Below are positions 43,895-52,806 of a DNA stretch of 61,000 bases, piece after piece. The notes below the pieces were generated by a model that worked only from the letters and a program-made list of their open reading frames with translations, ran no database searches and was not told the DNA's origin. The position numbers and the translations under genes were made by a program. The stretch's first letter is position 1. Every line of letters begins with the position of its first letter. Source of the DNA: Symbiodinium natans (lineage: Eukaryota > Sar > Dinophyceae > Suessiales > Symbiodiniaceae); assembly GCA_905221605.1 (NCBI GenBank), contig CAJNDS010002446.1, positions 304,537-365,536 of the forward strand, written 5' to 3'.

Positions 43895-46800
43895 GCTGCC
43901 CGAAAGGGCATGCCGCAGCAGCCGGACCACTTCCAGGAGCTCCAGACGGTGTAGTCCCGGTACCTGCGGCGGACGAGGGAGATCATCCACCATGGCTGGC
44001 AGAGATCCTAACCAAGGATCCCCCTCTTGAAGGCATGAAGAAAGAGCAACTGTTGAAGGCTGGATGGGTTACTGTGAATGGTGATCCCCACGTCAAGGTT
44101 GCCCATAACCCAAAGACCTTCAGAACACCTGCACCTCGCTACCCCAAGTATCGAATTCGTTCCACCTGGGGATACAAAGATGGCGAGTGGAAGCAGCTGG
44201 AGAACAAGGTCAACATGGACGAGCTCGACGCCGTCTACGGGAAGGTACCTGAGGGTACCAACATGACCATCACTGTCTTTACCATGCCCGATGGCGGTGA
44301 AGATGTGCCCGATAGCGACGTTGAGGTCCACATTCCAAAGTCGAAGAAGGACGAGGCGTCTCTAAGAGCTGAAGCGGAATCCGTGCAGCATCTTTTGAGT
44401 CATCGTCCAAAGAACCCTTTCTGTCCGGTATGTCAACGAGCCAAAATGTATGCTCCGCATGCCAGAAGAAAGGGAGGGTCTAGCACTGTGCACAGCAAGG
44501 GGTTCGGTGACCACATCACCATCGACCACATCATCACGAAGGACGCCAAGGACTACGGATTCGAAGGACAAACTGTAGCACATGTTGTGAAGGATGTCTT
44601 TACGAAGTTCCGTTATGTTTACCCGGCCGACAACAAAAGTGGTGAGCAGTGTTACGAAGATTTACTGCACTTTTTCGAGGTCGATGATAATGTTAAGGTT
44701 GTTTACTCTGACAACGCTCATGAGTTCGACTACGCGGTTAAGCAACTCCAAGCTAGGCACAATACATCCAGGGAGTATGTGGATCAGAACAAAGCAGTGA
44801 TCGAGCGTGAAATACGAACGATCTTGGAAGGTACGCGTGCCAATTTGGTACAATCTGGTTTACCTGATCAGTTCTGGCCACTTGCATCCCAACATCACGC
44901 TATTTCTTTGAACGTTAGTAAACGTCTTGACAACGGTTTAGTGCCATGGAATCAAAGGTTCGGGAGCGACTTCCAAGGGGTCCTTGTTCCCTTTGGGGCT
45001 AAGATTTTGTACTGGGCCGACCCCAAGCAGAAGCAGCCCAAAAGGTCAAAGTTTGCGGGGACGGGTATTGAAGGAATTTTCCTCGGGTATCATATCCAGC
45101 CTGGCTTCGTCTTCAAGGAAGAGTACTTAGTTGCTCCTTTGCAGGGAATCAACGAGGCCATCGAGAATGACGCCTTCAGGACTTTCAGGGCCAAAAGGCT
45201 TGAACTCCTGGAAGGGAAGTTCCAGTTCCCATTGTCACAGGATCTTGAAGCTCTGGGAAACCAGAAGCCGCCCGAACTCGATGATCAACATCACAACGCC
45301 GTTGAAGAAAGAAACCCGCATCAAGAAGAAGAAGATTTCGAAGGGGGAGTGGGACCGCTCGATGAAGGAGATCGGCCATTAGGGGGGTCAGCAAGGGACG
45401 ACATTGTCTATCCTGCACGATATGATCCTCTAGATGATGTACCCTTCTCAGTCCGAGAGAGACTGGCACCTGCAACTCCATCGTTCAAAACAAAAGACGG
45501 AATCGGCATTCCGTATGGCTATCGCTGGGATGGGGAGAGACTGATCAAGCAAAAAGGCCTTTCCTCGCTTCCGGGCGTTCAAGCTAAAGTATGGAGCAAG
45601 CTGACCGTCGAAGAAAAGCACAAAGCGCTTGCAGAACATCAAGCTTCAAAGCAAGCCAAGGTCGACGAGGACTACAACCAGGCGATAAAGCACGTTCCAG
45701 CAATGCCGGTGTTGTATGGGAAACCCGAGGACCACCGAAAGAAAATGTGTTCCCTCTACGAGTCTAAGCTCCTGGAGATTGCCCAGGACATGTACGCGGT
45801 CGTGGCCAAGATCCTGTCTGCGAAGGAGATTGAATCCAGTCCCGAAGCGCAGGCTGCCCTCGACAAAGAGTGGAAGAAGCTTGTTGATAAGGGTTGTTGG
45901 GTAGAGAAACGAGTGAGAGAGTACGACTCCGTTGCGGCAGAAGCACGAAAAACCAATGAGAAAGTGCACTTCGGGAAGATCTTCGAAATCGGGACTCTAA
46001 AAGGTTCTGAGTTGAAGGAGAACGACCCGAACCGCCGTTACAAGGGTCGGTCAGTGTTTCAGGGCAACAAGGTCTTGGATGAGAACTCTGATCATGCTCT
46101 CTTCGCAGAGATGTCGAGCAGTCCTGCTTCTATGGAGGCGGGCAAAATATTGGATGTCTTTGGATCTCAGCCCGGCTTCTCGATTCAGCAAGCGGATGCA
46201 CGACAGGCGTATACGCAGGCTCTCTTCACTGGGGTTGAAACTTGGGTAAGGCTCCCTCGCAATAGATGGCCAAAAGGCTGGAGGTCTATGAAGGACCCGG
46301 TCGTTCCCCTGAAGTTGGCTCTTTATGGGCACCCAGATTCAGGGGGGATATGGGAACGTCATTGCGAGACTGAGCTCAAGAAGGTGGGATTCGAGCCTGT
46401 GCTCACTGACATCTGGAAGAGCGTGTTCTACAACGCCGATTTGGAGCTCTTAATGGTTATTTATGTTGACGACTTTAAACTCGCTGGACCCACGAAGAAC
46501 ATCCAGAAAGGCTGGGAATCTATTGCAACAGTAATAGACATGGATCCCGCTGAGGTGATTGGACGTTACTTCGGATGTCAACACATCGAGGAAAAGAACG
46601 TCACGCTTTCCAAAGAGCACCACCCTTTTCACTATGTCTTCGAACCCGAAAATGAAACTGCAGCCCCAGCTAAGATTGCTGAGGACAGGTGGGACGTAAT
46701 CCCGGAAGTCATGCTTGCAGTTCGGCACCATAGCTATCCCAGAAAGAGATTGTATATGCCCACTGAAGAAGATGTTCAGATGTTCCCTACGATTGGACCT

Positions 46801-49800
46801 CAAAGATACACCTTCCAGGCTGCAGATGGGGTGACAGAAGAACATCAAGACAATATGAACATCGCTAGGGACAAATGCTTCAAACAGTGGTGGACAGGTA
46901 CGACGTACTTCGACCTCGCTGCCCGGGGGCCTGAAGAGTTCGGTCTGGCTGTTGCAGCTGCCCGAAAGGGTAAGTCGGTTCGAAACAAGGCCGAGGCAAA
47001 GAAGGAGGTCAAACAGAACAAGTTCGTTACTCTTTCAAGGGATCAGGAGGACAAGCCGGGCTCTATGACTAAACCGGTTACAAGAATCACCTATGACATG
47101 AAGGATTTCTTGCATTCTTGTGTGGATCGCTACTGTGAATTGGCAAAGGTGGATCGTAGCTCGTTGAAGTCAGTGAGCACACCGTTCCATGAACTTCGGA
47201 CTGCCACTCCTATCGTCAACGAAACGGAGAAGACAGGGCGGCTCCAACCTATTGCAAGTAAGGTCCTCATGAAAATCCTGTTTGCTGCAAGAATGGCACG
47301 ATGGGATCTTTTACGAGCAACCCAATCCTTGGCCTCGCGAGTCACAAAATGGAGTCCAGATTGTGATCTAGCATTACATCGTCTTGTATCGTACATCAAT
47401 TCTTCTATCGACCTCACTATGAGTGGGTTTATTGGGGATTCGATACATGATTGCAGACTCTGGCTTTTTAGCGACGCTGACTTCGCAGGTGAGTATGATT
47501 CAAAATCTACTACTGGATGTGCTCTGTTTCTGGTGGGCCCGAACACGTACTACCCCATCAACGCCTTCAGTAAGAAACAAACGTCCATAACAATGAGCTC
47601 TACCGAGTCTGAAGTGGTGTCGGCTAATCAGGGTGTACGCGCCCAAGGTCTTCCAAGCCTCAGCCTCTGGTACTTCCTTTGGCGCGGCAAAGCCGACCGC
47701 GAGGTTGGGCCGAGGGCTGAGATGAAGTCTACGAGCAATTCTGTTGTGGCACGCATAGACCCTGAACTTGATGAGATTCGGTATGGCACTACCAGACCCG
47801 ATGGCATGTCTATTGCAGATATCAATGGTTTGCACGTTCAGCTTCCCAAATGTTTTCAGATTAGGCATTTGGAAGACAACCAAGCGACCATTACTCTGCT
47901 GTTATCAGGGCGTGCAGGTGTGCTTCGACATACAGATCGCACACAAAAGGTTAGCTTCGGATGGCTCCGTCAGCAATATGAAGAAGGACATTTTCGCCTC
48001 CTCAATGTTGACACCAGCGAGCAAGTTGCAGATGTGTTCACAAAGCCTTTTACGGAGCGAACAAAATGGATACATGCGTTGAAGCTCATTGCTCACACCT
48101 ACAAGTCGGTCGACCCTCAAGCCGGAAGAAATTCCGTGTCGAAATCTGTTCCCGCTGCTCCGAAGTCGGTGTGCATTACCACAGAGCAACTGGAACACGT
48201 TGCAAAACTGCTTCGCCGAGCTGATCGCTATGATTTCGAAGATTTCGAGCAGGTCGCCGAAATGATGTACGACAACCTTCGTATGTCGAGCTCAAGACTT
48301 CGCAGTGTTGTTCGTTCCGGCACCGAGTTGGCTCCCAAATACTTCGTGTTTGGGCTGTGGACACATGGTGGGTGCTTCGGCCTAACAAAGCGTACTGGCC
48401 AAATGTCCCAACTGTGCCGCTACATAAATGGTTTCATCCGCAAGCACGCTCCAAAGCATTTTACCTGGACTTCGTTTGTCATCAATTTTATGGGCAGGGC
48501 TGGCGTTCACAGCGACAAGTTTAATCTCAGAGGCAGCCAAAACTGGTCCTTCGGCTTCGGTCCCTATCAGGGGGGCGAGCTCTGGGTGGAGGATCCCGAC
48601 CAAAGAATGGACGCTTTCACTGACAAAGACGGTAAGACCTGGTTTGGCCGTAACCTTCAAACTTGTCGAAAACCCGTGCTCCTAAACCCTCACCTTCGAC
48701 ATGCTGTCCAACCCTTTACAGGAAACAGGCATTCTCTCATTGCCTACTCATCAGGGGGGTGGACAAAGCTGGGTGACGATGACAAGCAACTCCTACAAGA
48801 CACTGATTTTAGGACGCCCCGGGCTCAGTTGAAACATGCGTGCGTTTGTTCATGTGCATCCCCTCACGATGAGGGGGGTAAAAGTCCCAAAACCACTCCC
48901 GAAACGGTCGCGTCGGTTTTGCGCGCATCGATCGGGAACGCACAAACATACACCACGTGCACAAGTGCTTCGGTTGAGCCTGCTGTACCGACTCTCTCTG
49001 TGCTAGCTGGCTCTCTCCAAGTGGTCAGCAGTATTGAGGCACTAGGAACAATGTCGCGTTTGGTCGCCCATGGTGCGGGCTACTCTTGCGATACTGGCAT
49101 GGAGGGCCGACCTTTGGCACTGCAAGGACATCTCAACATGCTCGTCAACGCCGGACTGAGCGTGGAGTACTTGCAGCTCCAGGCGGGGAAGGAGTATGAC
49201 GCGCTCCTCAAGTCCTATGAGGTCTTCCCCCCACAGACCATCGCCAGCCTCAGCCTCAATGACCCCGAGATTCCAACGCCGAATCTGCTTAAGCTGGCTC
49301 GCATCTCGAACGAGGGTCTCAGCAAGCTCCAGCCAACCGAAAGGTTGCGCCGAAGTCGCTTTCTGCTAGTGGTGACGGACTCAGTCACATCCCTTGGGCG
49401 ACAGAACACCAAGGGGCAATGGAAATTCTCCATTCCCGAAGAGGAGATCTTCATGGCAGCACTGACCCTCAGGTACACGAGCGATAAACTCCACATGTGC
49501 TGGGGAAAAACGCTTTCGTGGCTCACTTGGCAGGTGCAGGAGGAGATCCAGGCAATCCGTGCCAAGTATGGGTCGGAGTGCGAGATCGATGTGATCGTTT
49601 GGTGGTCAGGAAATGAAGTTGCTGGACGACGAGGATGCATCCCCACGCGGCTCGCTCCGGGCGCGGCATATTCGACCTCCCAGACCTCGGCAGAAGATGT
49701 TGCGAGGAAGGTGAGGCGCTGCGCCGACGCGCTAGCCACCCTAGCGGGTGAGCCGCATATCGGGTTTGTCCGCATCGTCGGCAACGTTGACCACGAGACC

Positions 49801-52659
49801 TACAACTTGCATCCCGCGTACAATGAATTCATCTCCAAGATGTTTGATGAATTCACGAGTCGCGGATTGCAAGTTCAGAACGCCACATCCCAGGCAATGA
49901 AGCTGTCCTATTACGATGATTTTCATCTTTGGGATACCCCCGAAAACCGCAAGCAGATCCAAGACTACATCTACACCACGGCGCTCCTTGGCGACCTAGA
50001 AAGGGAAGCGTCACGGTATGCAGATGTTCTGGATCGACTAGGAGATCTTTTCCCCTACGTCGAGGTGGAAGGCGGCTACAGGATGGACAGTGCAGCAGGT
50101 CGTGAAGCCCTACGCCTCTACAAGGAGGTGGTTGAAAGTGGCAGAAAAGACCTGAAGGTCCACAAGATCAAGGCGCCTGTGCCCGTGAAGATCAGCAAGG
50201 AAGACACCTGGTGGGAGGTCCCCGACGCTAACACTGCGCATGAACCAGTTGCCGCACCCGCTCAGCAAGACAAGACGATCGCCCGATCCGAGGTGGAATA
50301 CCCTGTGGTTTCGGACGTATCGGAGATCGATGAGGTCAAGGGTGAGGTCGTCCAGGCCGAGTCAGAGAAGGCTGAGTACCTTCCCCTGAACGAGGTCGTG
50401 CTCGCCGATGATGGGGATTACCGACCTCCCCTGGCGTCAGACGGCCGGGCAACAAGCGCAGCTACCCGAAAGGGTAAGTCGTCGGGGCAAAGCGAGGATG
50501 TCTACGCCCGCGAGATGTACCAGGACGCGTCCAAAACCCATGGTGGAGAGGAAAGCCAGGAGCAGGACCTCCCGATGACCGGTTACTGGTACAACGGGGA
50601 GCTCCACGACCTTGAGCCTCTGCCAAGTGCCGATCTCCGCAAGTATGAACAGCGGGTGAACTTCAGGCACGGCGACCTCAAGCTGCTCAGCTTGCTCTTG
50701 AGGGGACACCAGAATGACTGGTATGGGCTGGACTTCGACATCGCCATGTGGACGGATGTCGATAAGCTCCTGGACCGCTTCAATGAAGCAACTCGTCGAA
50801 AATGGGGCGTAAGACAGCTACTGCAGGTGACCGCGCAGGACAAAAAGAGGAGGTTCGAGATTCTTGGGATCCGACACGAGATCAGCAGCAGCCTGAATCT
50901 CTCCCTCTTTCCTGTGCGGATCAGAGCAGTCACCGGCCACTCGGAGAAAGTGATGCGCATCGAGTCAGACGAGTTCCTTGCCCGGAGGTTTCTCACCGAT
51001 GAGAATTTGGATGTCGCTCCACAGGTCATATACCACCGCACGGATGCGAAGAGCGTGGAGTTGATTTTGAAATCCGGGATCAAGGTTGCTGGCGGCAGAA
51101 AGGGCGGGCGTGCCCATGCGTACTTCTCACCTACCACCCTCAAGGACGAGAAGTACACTTCTGGACTCAGGTCGACGCAGCCGTTCCAGATTGCGGTGAA
51201 CCTGCATGAAGCCCTCCGAGATGGCCTCGTCTTCTTCGAGAACAGTACCCGCGGGATCTTGACCCGTGCAGTCGTTGGCCCTCAATATATCCTGTCATGT
51301 GTGGACACCAACACGAACAAGGTGATCTACGCAAGAGCGGGAGAGGCCCAGCCTGCAGCCACCCGAGAGGGTGAGCCGGATACTGTTGAACAAGCCTCCT
51401 CGAGCTCAACAGTCAAAGCCTTGGCGTCAAGGGCTGTCCCAGAAGACCAACCTAAGCGAGTCAAGGGCACTGTTGGCGCTTTCATCGAGGCAAAGAAGGC
51501 GAGGATCGAGGCTGCTGCGTTGGAATCCATTGAAGAGCAAGACGAGGAATCGGTGGATGACCAAACGCAGCCTGCACAGGAGGTATCCGACACGGAAGAG
51601 GCAGAGAGCGACAGCGAAGCCCCATACGGGAGCTATCCATGCTCGGCCTGCCAACGCATCGTCCTGCTTGGGCAGCGCTTTTGCATGACATGCGGTGAAA
51701 ACCAGTTCCCGGAGTCCAACAAGGCAAGCCGTCAGTACTCCTCGTTCCAGCAAAACCGTCGCACCACACTCCTCAAGCTGACGTACAATGCTCGGAATGA
51801 CGATCTCCTGGGACACCTCCGTGGCATCGCAGAAAAGTTCAGCAAACAGCGGGGCTCAGTCTCCCTGGATGCGCTGATCATACGCGATGCCAAAGACAAG
51901 TTCCAACGTGCGAGAAAGCTCAAGTTCGACTCCATTGCTGATCGGTTGGAACGTGATGCCACCTTCTTCCTGCAGATGATGAGGAACGGAATCACGGTTC
52001 AGGATGCGTGCCGAATGGACCTCCTGGTGAAGGCCGTGCTCCCGGACCCAGGCCGCACAGAAGAGCAGCGGCTTCTGCAGGCGGGGTCGAACTACCTCAG
52101 CGGAGCTTCCCGAAAGGGAATGCCGGGCAAGTTGGTTTACTATGGCGATGCGCCAATGGATGGCCTAAAATCGGCTGGACTGATTGACCAGTTCTCCGAG
52201 AACCCCATCGGGATGGCCTACGGCGGCGCCTTCATCGGCTTCAGCTTCTATGCCGATATCGCCACCCGCTTGTCCGGTGCCCGCACGATCTACAGCTTCA
52301 ACGGCATTGTGGAAATCAAGCATGAAACGCCGGAAGGCATGATTGCCGAGCTGCAAATGCTGGCAGCCGAATGCATCCACTCTGCCGAGGAGCAGGAAAG
52401 AATCACCGCCTACCACGCCGCCAAGAATCGAGAGACGGCACAGCAGCGAACGGAGGCTGCCACTACTACCCGTCCATCGACGCAGAGCGCCTCATCAAGG
52501 GACACAGCTGTTCGTGAAGCACCCTGGCATCAAGGGCAAGAACAGTGGTGGTCAGACCGTGAATGGCGCGAGTGGCGTGAGTGGCGTGAGCCAGCTAGTC
52601 AGGGTTGGGGCTCATCCCGCTGGAGCAGTCAGCGCGGATCGCAGTGGTGGAGCCGCTGA
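43849..52659 (+). CDS. pol: Pol polyprotein with integrase, RT, RNase H and four extra C-terminal domains
   Basis: 2,874 residues from the ATG at 44035; the frame is open from 43849, overlapping gag by 46 nt in the -1 frame. Integrase: HxxxH-CxxC zinc finger at ~119-135, Asp164, Asp226 and Glu257. Reverse transcriptase: Asp721 and YVDD at 810-813. RNase H: Asp1147, Glu1191, DNQAT ~1281, FTKPF ~1337. Then come: 2-oxoglutarate/Fe(II) oxygenase-like (~1410-1590: HSD 1492-1494, His1556, Arg1565); SGNH-hydrolase-like (~1770-1985: TDS 1781-1783, GNE ~1859-1861, DDFH 1961-1964); KptA/Tpt1-like (~2205-2435: Arg2223, Arg2297, GHS with His2302, YHRT at ~2333); zinc ribbon (Cys2536, 2539, 2550, 2553); unrecognised (~2570-2780); and a Trp/Arg/Glu tail with REW repeats. 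Whether the extension is cleaved off by the element protease is unknown. Confidence 0.93.
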   Translation, partial: TNGAHLLLAAGFSRISCPKGHAAAAGPLPGAPDGVVPVPAADEGDHPPWLAEILTKDPPLEGMKKEQLLKAGWVTVNGDPHVKVAHNPKTFRTPAPRYPKYRIRSTWGYKDGEWKQLENKVNMDELDAVYGKVPEGTNMTITVFTMPDGGEDVPDSDVEVHIPKSKKDEASLRAEAESVQHLLSHRPKNPFCPVCQRAKMYAPHARRKGGSSTVHSKGFGDHITIDHIITKDAKDYGFEGQTVAHVVKDVFTKFRYVYPADNKSGEQCYEDLLHFFEVDDNVKVVYSDNAHEFDYAVKQLQARHNTSREYVDQNKAVIEREIRTILEGTRANLVQSGLPDQFWPLASQHHAISLNVSKRLDNGLVPWNQRFGSDFQGVLVPFGAKILYWADPKQKQPKRSKFAGTGIEGIFLGYHIQPGFVFKEEYLVAPLQGINEAIENDAFRTFRAKRLELLEGKFQFPLSQDLEALGNQKPPELDDQHHNAVEERNPHQEEEDFEGGVGPLDEGDRPLGGSARDDIVYPARYDPLDDVPFSVRERLAPATPSFKTKDGIGIPYGYRWDGERLIKQKGLSSLPGVQAKVWSKLTVEEKHKALAEHQASKQAKVDEDYNQAIKHVPAMPVLYGKPEDHRKKMCSLYESKLLEIAQDMYAVVAKILSAKEIESSPEAQAALDKEWKKLVDKGCWVEKRVREYDSVAAEARKTNEKVHFGKIFEIGTLKGSELKENDPNRRYKGRSVFQGNKVLDENSDHALFAEMSSSPASMEAGKILDVFGSQPGFSIQQADARQAYTQALFTGVETWVRLPRNRWPKGWRSMKDPVVPLKLALYGHPDSGGIWERHCETELKKVGFEPVLTDIWKSVFYNADLELLMVIYVDDFKLAGPTKNIQKGWESIATVIDMDPAEVIGRYFGCQHIEEKNVTLSKEHHPFHYVFEPENETAAPAKIAEDRWDVIPEVMLAVRHHSYPRKRLYMPTEEDVQMFPTIGPQRYTFQAADGVTEEHQDNMNIARDKCFKQWWTGTTYFDLAARGPEEFGLAVAAARKGKSVRNKAEAKKEVKQNKFVTLSRDQEDKPGSMTKPVTRITYDMKDFLHSCVDRYCELAKVDRSSLKSVSTPFHELRTATPIVNETEKTGRLQPIASKVLMKILFAARMARWDLLRATQSLASRVTKWSPDCDLALHRLVSYINSSIDLTMSGFIGDSIHDCRLWLFSDADFAGEYDSKSTTGCALFLVGPNTYYPINAFSKKQTSITMSSTESEVVSANQGVRAQGLPSLSLWYFLWRGKADREVGPRAEMKSTSNSVVARIDPELDEIRYGTTRPDGMSIADINGLHVQLPKCFQIRHLEDNQATITLLLSGRAGVLRHTDRTQKVSFGWLRQQYEEGHFRLLNVDTSEQVADVFTKPFTERTKWIHALKLIAHTYKSVDPQAGRNSVSKSVPAAPKSVCITTEQLEHVAKLLRRADRYDFEDFEQVAEMMYDNLRMSSSRLRSVVRSGTELAPKYFVFGLWTHGGCFGLTKRTGQMSQLCRYINGFIRKHAPKHFTWTSFVINFMGRAGVHSDKFNLRGSQNWSFGFGPYQGGELWVEDPDQRMDAFTDKDGKTWFGRNLQTCRKPVLLNPHLRHAVQPFTGNRHSLIAYSSGGWTKLGDDDKQLLQDTDFRTPRAQLKHACVCSCASPHDEGGKSPKTTPETVASVLRASIGNAQTYTTCTSASVEPAVPTLSVLAGSLQVVSSIEALGTMSRLVAHGAGYSCDTGMEGRPLALQGHLNMLVNAGLSVEYLQLQAGKEYDALLKSYEVFPPQTIASLSLNDPEIPTPNLLKLARISNEGLSKLQPTERLRRSRFLLVVTDSVTSLGRQNTKGQWKFSIPEEEIFMAALTLRYTSDKLHMCWGKTLSWLTWQVQEEIQAIRAKYGSECEIDVIVWWSGNEVAGRRGCIPTRLAPGAAYSTSQTSAEDVARKVRRCADALATLAGEPHIGFVRIVGNVDHETYNLHPAYNEFISKMFDEFTSRGLQVQNATSQAMKLSYYDDFHLWDTPENRKQIQDYIYTTALLGDLEREASRYADVLDRLGDLFPYVEVEGGYRMDSAAGREALRLYKEVVESGRKDLKVHKIKAPVPVKISKEDTWWEVPDANTAHEPVAAPAQQDKTIARSEVEYPVVSDVSEIDEVKGEVVQAESEKAEYLPLNEVVLADDGDYRPPLASDGRATSAATRKGKSSGQSEDVYAREMYQDASKTHGGEESQEQDLPMTGYWYNGELHDLEPLPSADLRKYEQRVNFRHGDLKLLSLLLRGHQNDWYGLDFDIAMWTDVDKLLDRFNEATRRKWGVRQLLQVTAQDKKRRFEILGIRHEISSSLNLSLFPVRIRAVTGHSEKVMRIESDEFLARRFLTDENLDVAPQVIYHRTDAKSVELILKSGIKVAGGRKGGRAHAYFSPTTLKDEKYTSGLRSTQPFQIAVNLHEALRDGLVFFENSTRGILTRAVVGPQYILSCVDTNTNKVIYARAGEAQPAATREGEPDTVEQASSSSTVKALASRAVPEDQPKRVKGTVGAFIEAKKARIEAAALESIEEQDEESVDDQTQPAQEVSDTEEAESDSEAPYGSYPCSACQRIVLLGQRFCMTCGENQFPESNKASRQYSSFQQNRRTTLLKLTYNARNDDLLGHLRGIAEKFSKQRGSVSLDALIIRDAKDKFQRARKLKFDSIADRLERDATFFLQMMRNGITVQDACRMDLLVKAVLPDPGRTEEQRLLQAGSNYLSGASRKGMPGKLVYYGDAPMDGLKSAGLIDQFSENPIGMAYGGAFIGFSFYADIATRLSGARTIYSFNGIVEIKHETPEGMIAELQMLAAECIHSAEEQERITAYHAAKNRETAQQRTEAATTTRPSTQSASSRDTAVREAPWHQGQEQWWSDREWREWREWREPASQGWGSSRWSSQRGSQWWSR
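43895..43916 (+). ncRNA. Hairpin copy D (GAAA loop) at the gag stop
   Basis: Starts at the base after the gag TAA (43892-43894). Stem pairs 3-16 T-A and 4-15 G-C, GAAA loop. It lies within the open pol frame, so it could influence how ribosomes pass from gag to pol. Confidence 0.8.
46957..46978 (+). ncRNA. Hairpin copy E (GAAA loop) in pol
   Basis: Pairs 3-16 T-A and 4-15 G-T. Encodes AARKGKS at pol residue ~975, in the linker between reverse transcriptase and RNase H. Confidence 0.75.
49735..49756 (+). ncRNA. Hairpin copy F, variant loop TAGC, in pol
   Basis: Stem fully conserved (C3-G16, A4-T15, CCC-GGG, bulge A), but the loop is TAGC rather than GNRA. It lies inside the SGNH-like domain (residue ~1901). 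This is the weakest member. Confidence 0.5.
50461..50482 (+). ncRNA. Hairpin copy G (GAAA loop) in pol
   Basis: Pairs T3-A16 and A4-T15, GAAA loop. It lies between the SGNH-like and KptA-like domains (residue ~2143) and encodes ATRKGKS. Confidence 0.8.
51358..51379 (+). ncRNA. Hairpin copy H (GAGA loop) in pol
   Basis: Pairs C3-G16 and A4-T15. Loop GAGA, a GNRA loop that differs from the common GAAA. Between the KptA-like domain and the zinc ribbon (residue ~2442). Confidence 0.8.
52105..52126 (+). ncRNA. Hairpin copy I (GAAA loop) in pol
   Basis: Pairs T3-A16 and T4-A15, a different combination from the other copies yet still paired. Residue ~2691, in the unrecognised C-terminal domain. 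Confidence 0.8.
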
Positions 52660-52740
52660 ATGCCCATTTTGTATGCACAATAGCTCAAGTTTTGCTTTCC
52701 CTTCACCTTTGTTTCGGTCATAGCGGGTGGGACAACATGG

Positions 52741-52762
52741 GCCACCCGAAAGGGTGTGTCGT
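52741..52762 (+). ncRNA. Hairpin copy J (GAAA loop) in the 3' untranslated part
   Basis: Pairs C3-G16 and A4-T15, GAAA loop, bulge T. It lies after the pol stop, so protein selection cannot explain its conservation. Confidence 0.8.
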
Positions 52763-52798
52763 AATCCTCTGTCCACCTTAGCTTGTGCCAAGCACGGT

Positions 52799-52806
52799 GA
52801 GGGGGG
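52799..52806 (+). other. Polypurine tract
   Basis: GAGGGGGG directly abuts the 3' LTR start TGTAG; this is the expected primer for plus-strand synthesis. Confidence 0.85.

Larger units (their letters stand above)
52660..52806 (+). other. 3' untranslated part of the copia-type element
   Basis: 147 bp between the pol stop and the 3' LTR. It contains hairpin copy J (52741-52762) and ends in the polypurine tract. Confidence 0.85.

Noticed and set aside
48850-48890. CCCCTCACGATGAGGGG stem in pol as another hairpin copy
   Set aside because: A strong stem, but with a CGA loop and no bulge or flanking consensus.
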